In this document: positions 45,323 through 53,554 of the stretch, one piece after another
How positions within the stretch are numbered: the stretch's first letter is position 1
Layout of the letters: every line of letters begins with the position of its first letter
Notes under the pieces: generated by a model
Told to the model about the DNA's origin: nothing
What the model saw: only the letters and a program-made list of their open reading frames with translations
The model's database searches: none
Made by a program: the position numbers and the translations under genes
NCBI GenBank assembly: GCA_963724365.1
Contig: CAVRUR010000016.1
Location: 108,643-172,642 of the forward strand
Length of the DNA: 64,000 bases
DNA from: JALORV01 sp963724365
Lineage (GTDB): Bacteria; Pseudomonadota; Gammaproteobacteria; Burkholderiales; Burkholderiaceae_F
Reading direction: 5' to 3'

Positions 45323-45767
45323 ATGACCTATACCAAGTCCCCAGAAGCGATCGCCAAGCTCACCCCCGAGCAGTTTCGTGTCACTCAGCGCAGCGGAACC
45401 GAACGCTCCCGGTACCGGCGAATACCTGGACAACCATGAGCCAGGCATCTACGTCGACATCGTCTCTGGCGAGCCGCTGTTCGCATCGTCCGACAAGTTC
45501 GAGTCGGGCTGCGGCTGGCCGAGCTTCACCAAGCCGATCGTGCCGGCGCACGTGAACGAACTGCGCGATGTCAGCCACGGAATGGTGCGGACCGAGGTTC
45601 GCTCGGTCCATGGCGACAGTCACCTCGGGCACGTCTTCCCCGACGGTCCATCTGACCGAGGCGGGCTGCGCTACTGCATCAACTCCGCCTCGCTGCGTTT
45701 CGTGCACCGCGACGACATGCAAGCCGAGGGCTACGGCGAGTACTTGAACCAAGTTGAGGAGATCTGA
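45323..45767 (+). pseudogene. msrB: Peptide-methionine (R)-S-oxide reductase MsrB, one-base frameshift
   Basis: Repairs methionine-R-sulfoxide. Frame A: MTYTKSPEAIAKLTPEQFRV then TQRSGTER. Frame B: GTGEYLDNHEPGIYVDIVSG, CGWPSFTKPI, DSHLGHVFPDGP and the catalytic RYCINSASLRF. Removing one C from the run at 45408-45410 joins them as GTERSGTGEYLDN, close to the family sequence. The body is otherwise complete, so the frameshift is recent or a sequencing error. msrA follows 1 bp later. Confidence 0.85.
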
Positions 45768-45768
45768 A

Positions 45769-46276
45769 ATGACGACTGAGCGCGCAGTTCTGGCCGGCGG
45801 CTGCTTCTGGGGCATGCAGGACCTGATCCGGAAGATGCCAGGCGTGGTGTCGACTCGGGTGGGCTACTCCGGCGGTGATGTGCCGAATGCCACCTATCGG
45901 AATCACGGCACCCATGCCGAGGCGATCGAGATCGTCTTCGACCCGAGCGTGATGAGTTACCGGCGCCTGCTCGAGTTCTTCTTCCAGATCCACGACCCGA
46001 CCACGACGAATCGGCAGGGCAACGACCGTGGGCATGTCGTATCGCTCGGCGATCTACTTCACTTCGGAAGCCCAGCGACTTGAAGCGATCGACACTATCA
46101 AGGACGTCGAGGCCTCTGGCCTGTGGCCGGGCAATGTGGTCACGGAAGTGGCGCCGGTCGGGGACTTCTGGGAGGCTGAACCGGAACACCAGGACTACCT
46201 GGAGCGGCACCCGGGGGGCTACACCTGCCACTTCGCGCGGCCGAACTGGGTCTTGCCTCGGCGCGCCGCAGCCTGA
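45769..46276 (+). pseudogene. msrA: Peptide-methionine (S)-S-oxide reductase MsrA, one-base frameshift
   Basis: Repairs methionine-S-sulfoxide. The catalytic Cys is in AVLAGGCFWGMQDLI. Frame A runs to NRQGNDRG. Frame B continues MSYRSAIYFTSEAQRLEAID to the end (HPGGYTCHFARPNWVLP). Removing one G from the run near 46029-46032 restores the reading frame. The start at 45769 is 1 bp after the msrB stop, making a two-gene unit between R19 and R20. Confidence 0.85.
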
Positions 46277-46353
46277 GCGGGAGCGGCGGCTGCTTTCGGA
46301 TCTACGTGCGACTGTTTAGGCTAGCCGCTCGGCACCCGATCAATCGGCTCACT

Positions 46354-46405
46354 GCGGCCACAACCGGACAGATCGCATCGCTGCCTGGTTCGCCCGAAAG
46401 CTGAC
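46354..46405 (+). repeat. 52-bp bipartite intergenic repeat, copy R20
   Basis: Half-sites GCGGCCACAACCGGAC and TCGCCCGAAAGCTGAC. It begins 77 bp after msrA and is plus-oriented although the next gene is on the minus strand. Confidence 0.85.
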
Positions 46406-46459
46406 GAGTTGTGCGTCGCCCCGTTAGGCGTCGAGGTCTCTCTGGATAACGGCGGCAAA

Positions 46460-49207
46460 TCACCCCGTGAGCGCGACCGCTTCTTCAATTCCCCAGTTCC
46501 GACCTTCTGCCCATGCGCTCTCAAAGGCTTCGTGCCCCAGCGCTTCGAGCAGCACCTTGATGGCAGAGTCCTTTCTCTGGCGATCGCTTGCGGACGGAAC
46601 AATTGCCAGCCGTTCGATCCCCGACGTGGCTGCCGCCAGCAGTCGGACGGCATCACGTGTCGCGCCGTGGGCCGTCATTAGAGTTGCGTGGTCCTCCAGA
46701 CATCCAAACGCCTCTGTGAACATCCCGAACTCCTGAAACGCCCGAAGTGCTTCGGAGAGTCGGACGCGCGCGCTGTCGAGACTGCCGGCCGCGATATCCG
46801 CCTTTCCAAGCCCCCAAAGTGCTACCGCCTCGCCGTGTCTGTCCGCTGCCTTTCTGAAGACTGCGAGCGAGGCTTCCGAATGTCGATACGACGCGCGCGA
46901 ATCTCCGCTGGCAAGAGCAAGTGCGCCAAGCTCCCACTCACATTCGCCTTCAATTTCCTGATTCTTAATAGCCCGCGCGAGTAATAGGCTCTGCTCCAGG
47001 TGTGACTTCGCCTGGAGATGGTCGCCAAGATAAGTATGAATCTCGGCGAGATGAAGCAGACCGACTGCTTCGCCGTATTGGTTCCCAAGCTCGCGAAAGA
47101 TCCGAATCGCTTCACGCTCGTTCGTGAGAGCGCCATCTGCGTCGCCCAGACGGAGCATGGCATTGGCCAGAGTGGAGAGTGCTCCTGCAATCTCGCTTTC
47201 CCGTCCTAGCCGCAGCCTCAGCTCCAGGCATTTTTCGAGCATCGTTCTCGCTTCGACATGGTCGCCCTGCATCTCTGCCAGAGCAGCGCCGACATACAGC
47301 GCCCAAGCCTGCGCCTCGTCGGACGCCTGCACTGACGGCAGCGCCAACGCGGCGCGCAGGTAACCCCGTCCTTCCGTGACATGGCCGCGCCAAATCCAGA
47401 AGCCTTGCAGCGCGACTGCAATCTTGATCGCGATGAACGCGTCAACCTGCTCGCCAAGTGAAAGTGTTATGGCGGCCCGCACGTTCTCGAGACTTGTCTC
47501 AAGGCGTCGTATCCAGGCCGACTGCTCGGGACCTTGCATCCCATCCCGGGCTTGCTTCGCCATTGCAAAGAAGAATTCGCAGTGCCGAGTCGCTATCGGC
47601 AGCCACTCGCCGCGGGCGAGGAGCTTTTCTCGGGCATAGTCCCGGATCGTCTCCAGCATGCGGTAGTGCGCGGCGGATTCGCTTTCATCAACCAGGAGCA
47701 TCGACTTATCGACCAACGAGGCGACAAGATCGAGAATCTCTTCTGCCGGTACCGCCGTATCGCCACAGACGCATTCAGCCGCCGACAAACTGAAGCCGCC
47801 GCTAAATATGCTCAACCTTGCCAGCAGAATCGCTTCCTTCTCCTGAAGAAGGTCATAGGACCAGTCGACAAGCGCACGCAGTGTCTGTTGTCGTGCATGG
47901 AGTAACGGGCTGCCATGCGTAAGCAGTTTGTATCGATCCTTCAGCCGAATGTTGATGTCGGCGACGCTGAGAGAGCGGACACGCGCCGCCGCGAGTTCGA
48001 GCGCCAGCGGAATGCCTTCCAGCCGGATGACCAATTCGGCAACGGCGGACACTTCGCGCTCAGTCAGAACGAAGTTTGGTTTATGAGACTGCGCACGTTC
48101 GACGAAGAGCTGGACGGCCGTTGACCGGGACAACTCTTCAACTCCAGCGCCATGTCTTGGAACGGAAAGCGGCAACACCGGATACAGACGCTCGCCGGGA
48201 GCCCGCAGCGGCTCCAGGCTTGTTACTAGAATGCGAACGTTGCGGGTGCCGCGAACGACGGCATCCACCAGCTTCGCACTAGTTGCGGCGAGGCGCTCGC
48301 AACCGTCAAGGATGAGCAGCAGAGTGCGTGACTTCAGATGCGCATTGAGCGTCTGGGACAGTGATCGACCCGGTTCCTCGCGCACGCCGAGTACTTTGGC
48401 AACTTCATTTGCTACGAGCAACGGGTCGGTGAGCTGCGCAAGGTCGACAAACCAGACCCCGTCCGGGAAGCTGTCCAGCAAGTCGGCCCCGCACTGCAGG
48501 GCCAGCCGCGTCTTTCCGAGGCCGCCCATCCCTACGAGCGTTACCAGGCGCGTGGACTGAACCAGGCCGCAAATCTCCTTCAGCTCCCGATCGCGACCGA
48601 TGAACGAGCTCGGTTGCTGGTCAAGGTTATTGGGGTGTGACTCCAAGGACCGCAGCGCCGGAAACTCCTGGCGAAGCTGCGCATGAGCGGCTTGGTACAC
48701 ATGCTCGGGAGTGGACAGGTCACGCAGCCGAACTTCGCCTAAGTCGATCAAGGTGACTTGGTCCGGCAGTCGATCGGAGATTTGCTCGACGACGGCTTCG
48801 GAGAGCAAGATCTGCCCGCCGTGGGCCGTGCCCATGATTCTTGCCGCGCGGTTAACGACACTTCCGAAGTAGTCGTTGTCGCGGGGCTGCGCCTTGCCGC
48901 TGTGCAAGCCGCATCTGACGCTGAGTGGGACCGAAGCGGGTGGACTACCGCTGCTCAGCTCCAGTTGAATCTGTAGGGCTGCAATTAGCGCTTGCCGCGG
49001 ATCAGAAAAGACTGCGTGTGCGCCGTCTCCCGTCATCTTGACCACTGCCCCACGACATCTCTCGACGGCCGACCGGAGAGCGGCGTCATGCCACGCCATT
49101 GCCGGCCCCATACGGTCCGGATCCGTTTCCCACAGCTTCGTGCTCCCTTCAACATCAGTGAAGAGGAACGTGAACTCCTCTGCGGGAAGATCGACCGGCA
49201 TGTCCAC
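46460..49207 (-). CDS. Class III adenylate/guanylate cyclase fused to STAND ATPase and TPR domains
   Basis: A 915-residue cytoplasmic signalling protein. Residues 10-175 are a class III nucleotide cyclase domain (TFLFTDVEGSTKLWE; metal Asp; KMTGDGAHAVF; YFGSVVNRAARI). Residues 200-480 are a STAND/NB-ARC-like ATPase with Walker A LVGMGGLGKTRLAL and Walker B LLLILDGCE. A winged-helix region (ALVDWSYDLLQEKE) follows, then about eight TPR-like repeats from residue 560 to the end. Such proteins are thought to couple ligand or protein sensing through the TPRs to cyclase or regulatory output. It is the only gene between R20 and R21 and is reversed relative to the array. Confidence 0.87.
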   Translation of the reverse strand: MDMPVDLPAEEFTFLFTDVEGSTKLWETDPDRMGPAMAWHDAALRSAVERCRGAVVKMTGDGAHAVFSDPRQALIAALQIQLELSSGSPPASVPLSVRCGLHSGKAQPRDNDYFGSVVNRAARIMGTAHGGQILLSEAVVEQISDRLPDQVTLIDLGEVRLRDLSTPEHVYQAAHAQLRQEFPALRSLESHPNNLDQQPSSFIGRDRELKEICGLVQSTRLVTLVGMGGLGKTRLALQCGADLLDSFPDGVWFVDLAQLTDPLLVANEVAKVLGVREEPGRSLSQTLNAHLKSRTLLLILDGCERLAATSAKLVDAVVRGTRNVRILVTSLEPLRAPGERLYPVLPLSVPRHGAGVEELSRSTAVQLFVERAQSHKPNFVLTEREVSAVAELVIRLEGIPLALELAAARVRSLSVADINIRLKDRYKLLTHGSPLLHARQQTLRALVDWSYDLLQEKEAILLARLSIFSGGFSLSAAECVCGDTAVPAEEILDLVASLVDKSMLLVDESESAAHYRMLETIRDYAREKLLARGEWLPIATRHCEFFFAMAKQARDGMQGPEQSAWIRRLETSLENVRAAITLSLGEQVDAFIAIKIAVALQGFWIWRGHVTEGRGYLRAALALPSVQASDEAQAWALYVGAALAEMQGDHVEARTMLEKCLELRLRLGRESEIAGALSTLANAMLRLGDADGALTNEREAIRIFRELGNQYGEAVGLLHLAEIHTYLGDHLQAKSHLEQSLLLARAIKNQEIEGECEWELGALALASGDSRASYRHSEASLAVFRKAADRHGEAVALWGLGKADIAAGSLDSARVRLSEALRAFQEFGMFTEAFGCLEDHATLMTAHGATRDAVRLLAAATSGIERLAIVPSASDRQRKDSAIKVLLEALGHEAFESAWAEGRNWGIEEAVALTG

Positions 49208-49347
49208 TCAGTCGCTTTGACTCTTGTGGGCGGATGGTATGAACCAGACTTACTCAATCGTCAAGCGGCCTAGCGGGGCCTTTCCCGCTCTCGAAGGGTC
49301 TCGCACTGCTAGCCCGGCGATGTTTGGATCCGAATTGCTAGCTCGGG

Positions 49348-49399
49348 GCGGCCAGTTGTTGCCGTCCGCGCGTCGCGCCAAAATCGCCCGAATGTAGAC
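49348..49399 (+). repeat. 52-bp bipartite intergenic repeat, copy R21
   Basis: Half-sites GCGGCCAGTTGTTGCC and TCGCCCGAATGTAGAC. It lies 141 bp from the minus-strand cyclase gene start and 11 bp before the next plus-strand start. Similarity to R17 is confined to the right half. Confidence 0.85.
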
Positions 49400-49410
49400 G
49401 GAGAGCAGGC

Positions 49411-49875
49411 ATGCCCAAGGCGAAGAGTCCCGCGTTTGATGCAGCGGCGGCGCACAAGTATTTCGCGGCTCACTGCTTCAACAGCGCGTGGGACCTTATC
49501 GAGAAGAAAGACCGGACAGCGGAAGATGATCGACTGATGGTCGCGCTGAACCAGGCGTCGATAAATCACTGGTTGCAGCGCCCGGACTGCGGTAACAAGC
49601 AACTTTCAGTTGGCTTCTGGCAAGCATCGAGGATTCAGTCGTTACTGCGCAATGCGGCCGAAGCGCGTCGACAGGCGGAGGTCTGCATGTCGTATAGCGG
49701 TGAACTGGAGCCGTTCTACCTGGGCTACGCGCATGAAGCGCTTGCCAGAGCGGCCAAGATTTCCGGCGACAAAGACCTGACTCGATCCCACAAGGAGCAA
49801 GCGAAGATGCTTGCGGGTGCCATCAAAGAGAAGGACGAGCGGGATCTCCTCTTGAAGGACCTCAACTCGATCTAG
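49411..49875 (+). CDS. Small helical protein, unknown; intact member of a duplicated pair
   Basis: A 154-residue soluble, helix-rich protein: KYFAAHCFNSAWDLIEKKDR, MVALNQASINHWLQRPDC, FYLGYAHEALARAAKISGDK and a charged end KEKDERDLLLKDLNSI. The layout resembles TPR-like helical pairs. No catalytic motif. The paralogue at 43821 is broken by one base but otherwise alike, including bases just upstream of the start and just after the stop, so the whole unit was duplicated. Function unknown. Confidence 0.78.
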   Translation: MPKAKSPAFDAAAAHKYFAAHCFNSAWDLIEKKDRTAEDDRLMVALNQASINHWLQRPDCGNKQLSVGFWQASRIQSLLRNAAEARRQAEVCMSYSGELEPFYLGYAHEALARAAKISGDKDLTRSHKEQAKMLAGAIKEKDERDLLLKDLNSI

Positions 49876-49881
49876 ACTCAC

Positions 49882-49932
49882 TGAGGCAACTGCGGACTCG
49901 CTAGACCGCGACGAGATCGCCTCAAAGCAGAA
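49882..49932 (+). repeat. 51-bp bipartite intergenic repeat, copy R22
   Basis: Half-sites TGAGGCAACTGCGGAC and TCGCCTCAAAGCAGAA. It begins 6 bp after the preceding stop codon. Confidence 0.75.
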
Positions 49933-49953
49933 GTTGCTGCTCGAAACGACTGT

Positions 49954-50859
49954 ATGACAACAACGCCGACGACTACGCTGCCTCGCCTCACTCTCGTTTA
50001 CAAAGTCGTCGACGACTACGAGATCAAAGCCGACGTTTTCGGCGCAACACCGGGTGTTCACAAGCCGGGAGTCGTTTGGATTCACGGTGGGGGCTTAATC
50101 TTTGGCTCGCGCACGACGCCGCGACCTGCTTTTCTGGCTGCGCTACTGAACGCGGGTATCACCGTCATCTCAATCGACCACCGGCTGGCACCCGAAACCA
50201 AGCTGACTGACATCGTGGACGACGTGCATGACGCGTGGCGTTGGGTCGCTAACCAGGGACCCGCGTTATTTGGTGTTGATCCGGAACGCTTGGCCGTAGC
50301 GGGAGCGTCATCCGGGGCATACCTGACTCTCATGAGCGGACATGTTGTGGAACCTCGCCCGCGCGCGCTCGCTGCGTTCTGGGGATTTGGTGATATCACC
50401 ACGCCGTGGGAGACCGAGCCCAGTGATCACTACCTGACGACCATGCCGTTGATATCGCGCGAGCAGGCCATGGAGAAGCTCGGCGTAGCGCTTACGGACG
50501 ATCCGGGGCCCGAGGTCGATCGCGGCTACTTCTATGTGTACTGCCGCCAACAAGGGCGGTGGCCGATCGAGGTGACAGGGCACGATCCAGCTCAAGAGCC
50601 GCGTTGGTTCGACGCATATTGTCCGATCCGCAACGTCAAGCGAGGCTACCCGCCCAGCATTCTCATTCATGGCACGGCCGACACCGACGTGCCGTGTCAG
50701 GAGTCACAGAACATGGCCGCGCGACTTCGCGAGGCTCACATCGAATGTGAAGTTCTAACGCTGGATGGCATTGGACACGGACTTTCGGGCGCATCGCCAG
50801 AGCTTGTCACGTCAGTTGAAGAGCGTGCAGCCGCCTTTCTAACGTCGCGTCTCGCATAG
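49954..50859 (+). CDS. Alpha/beta hydrolase, hormone-sensitive-lipase-like
   Basis: A 301-residue esterase/lipase. The oxyanion motif is VWIHGGGLIFGS. The nucleophile elbow is VAGASSGAYLTL, with a Ser in a G-x-S-x-G position. The Asp is in IHGTADTDVPCQ and the His in LDGIGHGLSGA. Substrate unknown. It is followed after 20 bp by a small gene without a repeat between, so the two share the R22-R23 interval. Confidence 0.87.
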   Translation: MTTTPTTTLPRLTLVYKVVDDYEIKADVFGATPGVHKPGVVWIHGGGLIFGSRTTPRPAFLAALLNAGITVISIDHRLAPETKLTDIVDDVHDAWRWVANQGPALFGVDPERLAVAGASSGAYLTLMSGHVVEPRPRALAAFWGFGDITTPWETEPSDHYLTTMPLISREQAMEKLGVALTDDPGPEVDRGYFYVYCRQQGRWPIEVTGHDPAQEPRWFDAYCPIRNVKRGYPPSILIHGTADTDVPCQESQNMAARLREAHIECEVLTLDGIGHGLSGASPELVTSVEERAAAFLTSRLA

Positions 50860-50879
50860 CGAATCGTGGAAGCCGTGCC

Positions 50880-51254
50880 TTGAAGTATGTTGTCGCCACT
50901 GTCACCCTTGTGCTTATCGGCTTGTCGGTCGGCGGTTGGGAGTTGATGTGGCATGCGGGGCGCGTGCGAATCGGGGAAGGCGCGACGTCTCCGGATGGGA
51001 GGTATGTTGCGCAGTTCTTTTCGCTACCAGAAGGATCAGTGGCTCCTTACGGCCATGGCGCATATGTTCGTCACCGACACGTCCCGCTCTGGGCCGTCTC
51101 CACGCTCGTGTTTTGGGGGTACTGCGCTCCGAACGAACGCTTGTACTGGCGCAAGGCGAAGGAACTCGTCGTGCAATGCAAACCGACAGAGGGCACTCCG
51201 AAATTGTTGACGGCGCCAGCCGGCCTCCAGGTCACTCACCAAGAAGGCGGATGA
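50880..51254 (+). CDS. Small membrane-anchored protein, unknown
   Basis: A 124-residue frame starting at TTG 50880. It has one N-terminal hydrophobic segment (KYVVATVTLVLIGLSVGGWE), then a short domain with SPDGRYVAQFFSLPEGSVAP and PLWAVSTLVFWGYCAPNERL. The start is not ATG and its ribosome-binding site is weak, but the hydrophobic anchor and position support it. No family recognised. Confidence 0.55.
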   Translation: MKYVVATVTLVLIGLSVGGWELMWHAGRVRIGEGATSPDGRYVAQFFSLPEGSVAPYGHGAYVRHRHVPLWAVSTLVFWGYCAPNERLYWRKAKELVVQCKPTEGTPKLLTAPAGLQVTHQEGG

Positions 51255-51265
51255 CGGAGCCCATT

Positions 51266-51321
51266 TCGGCCAGGAGCCGTCGTCGGCGAAGGGCGGCTTT
51301 CCGGCAGCCGGGAAAGAGGGC
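51266..51321 (+). repeat. Bipartite intergenic repeat, irregular copy R23
   Basis: Left half TCGGCCAGGAGCCGTC is good; the right half (CAGCCGGGAAAGAGGGCAC) is degenerate. It begins 11 bp after the small membrane protein stop. Confidence 0.6.
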
Positions 51322-51344
51322 ACCTGAAATGGCGAATCATCGCG

Positions 51345-52454
51345 TCAATGCGGTCTCGCGACTGGCCCCTGCAACGTTGGTACTGACGGAAGCACGGCTT
51401 CGATATCGTCGCGCGGGTAGTGCGCGCTTCTGCGTTCGCTATACAGCCTGACGTAGAAGTCGTTGACGAGAGAGGCGATCGGCGCATGGCGATGGATGAT
51501 CGCGGCGACGTAGGAAGGTAACTCAGGGATCAGCTGGTGCAATGCTTGTCCCTGCGCGGCGGCGCGCATCAGTGCCATTCGTTCCTGCATGCCGCTTGCC
51601 GTCGAGGCAAAAGCCTTGATCAGCCAGTTGACCCACTTGGCCAGGACGTACGCGCGGTCCAGGCTGGCGTTGTGGTGGAGATAGCTCAACTCATCCCCCG
51701 TGAGCGCGAAGCGCTCGGACGTGGCCAGCCCGAGATCGGCAAAGTAGAGCCTGCGCCCATCGGTAAGGGTGTTTTCAAAGTGAGCATCGCCGTGCAGCAG
51801 CCCTAGCGAGTTCATGAGGGGAATGTCGACCGTCAAGCCGTGCTCGACCATTTCGCAAGCCGATTCCATCGCTGCGGGACCCGCTGCCAACTGCTGTCCC
51901 AGCCATGCGGACAGATTCCAGGGCAGGTACTCCAGGAAAATCATGACGCTGGCCGTGGCATCAGCAAGCGCTTTGAGGCGCGCGCCCATGGATTCAGAGC
52001 CATCCCAGTAGCTGACCATGCTCTCGACGTCGGCCAACTCATTGGGTAGAGGCGCAGCCCCTGGCGCTGCGGCGCCCTCCAGCACGCGCCAGTGGTACAT
52101 CAACGGGAAACTCTCCAATTGTTGCGAGAGCACCCAGCCGGTCGTCATGGCATTGGCGGCCAGCTCACGCCAGACGCCAAAGCCGACCGAGCCGACGTTG
52201 CGCTGGCAAAAGGTCGGGAGCTCGAAGATGTTCTCCGTTGACATACGGTTCTCGGGGTGCCGCTCCAGATCCGTCAGCCGCAGACGCTTGGCGAACACCT
52301 TGAAACCATCGAGATCAATTGCCAACGTGGTGCCACCGATCCCCGATGCCAATTGTTCGGCCGAATCCACAAGTCGGGTCAACTGCTGATCGCTTTGCAT
52401 CGCCAGCGCAGTTGAGATCTGTGCGAATCGTGCAGTGCGCTCGCTGTGTGTCAT
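51345..52454 (-). CDS. Protein-kinase-like fold phosphotransferase, unknown substrate
   Basis: A 369-residue protein with kinase-fold motifs: catalytic loop LLHGDAHFENTLTDGRRLYF and the metal-binding ADLGLATSERF (DLG in place of DFG). The N-lobe Lys may be in DGFKVFAKRLRLTDLE. It resembles bacterial APH/serine-threonine-kinase-like enzymes of unknown substrate. It is reversed relative to most array genes. The only minus-oriented repeat (R24) lies upstream of its start. Confidence 0.72.
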   Translation of the reverse strand: MTHSERTARFAQISTALAMQSDQQLTRLVDSAEQLASGIGGTTLAIDLDGFKVFAKRLRLTDLERHPENRMSTENIFELPTFCQRNVGSVGFGVWRELAANAMTTGWVLSQQLESFPLMYHWRVLEGAAAPGAAPLPNELADVESMVSYWDGSESMGARLKALADATASVMIFLEYLPWNLSAWLGQQLAAGPAAMESACEMVEHGLTVDIPLMNSLGLLHGDAHFENTLTDGRRLYFADLGLATSERFALTGDELSYLHHNASLDRAYVLAKWVNWLIKAFASTASGMQERMALMRAAAQGQALHQLIPELPSYVAAIIHRHAPIASLVNDFYVRLYSERRSAHYPRDDIEAVLPSVPTLQGPVARPH

Positions 52455-52846
52455 TGATGAAGCAAGAAGTGCCCGAGTGGGGGGCGACAGGCGCTCAGCC
52501 TACACAACGGTCAGCCAATGCCAGTTTCTCGGCGATCTGTTCGGGCAACTGAACGACTCGTCTGGGTCGGGTCCTGCCGAAAGGCGACTCCTCCGAAGCG
52601 GCCATTCTGTGTCGCGGCAGCTTTCGGGCTCTGAAATCACGTCAGCTATTGGGCGAGCGCGATGTCCGGAGTGGGGCGACTTCTGCCGATCCGTCTGTGT
52701 GAGAGCGGTCATGCGATGTCTGGGATTCGCAGATTCCCCGATGGCGGCACTCCAGCTCGTCTCGTTGGAGTTGCAGGCGCGTCTCTGAATCGCAAGGCTG
52801 GACTTGCAGGCATCTTGAGAACCTACAGCTACTTCGGATCGCCGGT
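52455..52846. other. Intergenic stretch at the right end of the array
   Basis: No convincing gene in 392 bp. It contains R24 on the minus strand and further half-site-like sequence (AGCCCGAAAGCTGCCG on the minus strand, about 52616-52631). Right of this the second liv operon begins. Confidence 0.4.
52641..52689 (-). repeat. Bipartite intergenic repeat, minus-oriented copy R24
   Basis: On the minus strand: TCGGCAGAAGTCGCCC, a 17-bp centre, then TCGCCCAATAGCTGAC. It is 49 bp long and the only copy seen in this orientation; it marks the right end of the array. Confidence 0.6.
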
Positions 52847-53554
52847 TCACACGCCGAGATAGCGGTGCCAGAGTTGGGGATCTGCGACCAGTTCAGTCGA
52901 GGATCCCTCCCACACGACCCGTCCGCGTTCGACGACGGTGTGCCGTTTGGCCACCTGCAGCAGGCGCTGGACGTACTTGTCGATGACGAGGATCGACTGT
53001 CCGTCCGCCCTCAGTGCCGCGAGGCAGCGCCAGATCTCCTCGCGAACGAGGGGTGCGAGTCCCTCGGTGGCCTCGTCGAGGACCAGCAATCTCGGGTTCG
53101 TCATCAATGCCCGTCCAATCGCGAGCATCTGCTGCTCGCCGCCGGACAGCTGATTTCCCATGGCGTTTGCGCGTGCGGCGAGTTGCGGGAACATCTCGTA
53201 CACGCGATCGATGGTCCAGGGACGCGTCGCGTTGCTACGGTTCGATGCGAACGCAACCAGATGCTCACGCACGCTGAGGTTCGGAAATATGTGACGACCC
53301 TCCGGGACCAGGGCGAGTCCGAGGCGCGCGATCGCGTCGGTCGGTCGTCCGTCGATGCGTTCGCCGGCAAAGCGGATTTCGCCTCCGCGCAGAGGCAGCA
53401 ATCCGAAGATGGTTCGCAGCGTAGTCGTCTTCCCCATGCCGTTGCGACCGAGGAGTGTCACAACTTCGCCCTGGGGGACGAAGAGATCGACACCGAACAG
53501 CACCTGGTTGGCGCCGTAGCCGGCCTCGACGGCGCGAACCTCCAGCAGGTTCAC
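52847..53554 (-). CDS. livF: Branched-chain amino acid ABC transporter ATP-binding protein (LivF type), copy 2
   Basis: ATPase subunit of 235 residues. Walker A LLGRNGMGKTTTLR, signature QLSGGEQQMLAIGR and Walker B LLVLDEATEGLAP. It is clearly diverged from the copy at 26.1 kb (for example DEATEG against DEPSLG), so this is a separate transporter, not a recent duplicate. It overlaps livG by 4 bp. Confidence 0.92.
   Translation of the reverse strand: MNLLEVRAVEAGYGANQVLFGVDLFVPQGEVVTLLGRNGMGKTTTLRTIFGLLPLRGGEIRFAGERIDGRPTDAIARLGLALVPEGRHIFPNLSVREHLVAFASNRSNATRPWTIDRVYEMFPQLAARANAMGNQLSGGEQQMLAIGRALMTNPRLLVLDEATEGLAPLVREEIWRCLAALRADGQSILVIDKYVQRLLQVAKRHTVVERGRVVWEGSSTELVADPQLWHRYLGV

Noticed and set aside
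18691..52689. Classical integron attC sites
   Set aside because: The repeats have direct, not inverted, half-sites and no paired RYYYAAC and GTTRRRY cores. Isolated matches (GTTAGAC 39411, GTTAAAC 39431, GTTAGGC 46423) have no partner at the right distance, and no integrase gene is in the window.
18691..52689. CRISPR array
   Set aside because: The repeats are hundreds to thousands of bases apart, separated by genes, with no short regular spacers and no cas genes.
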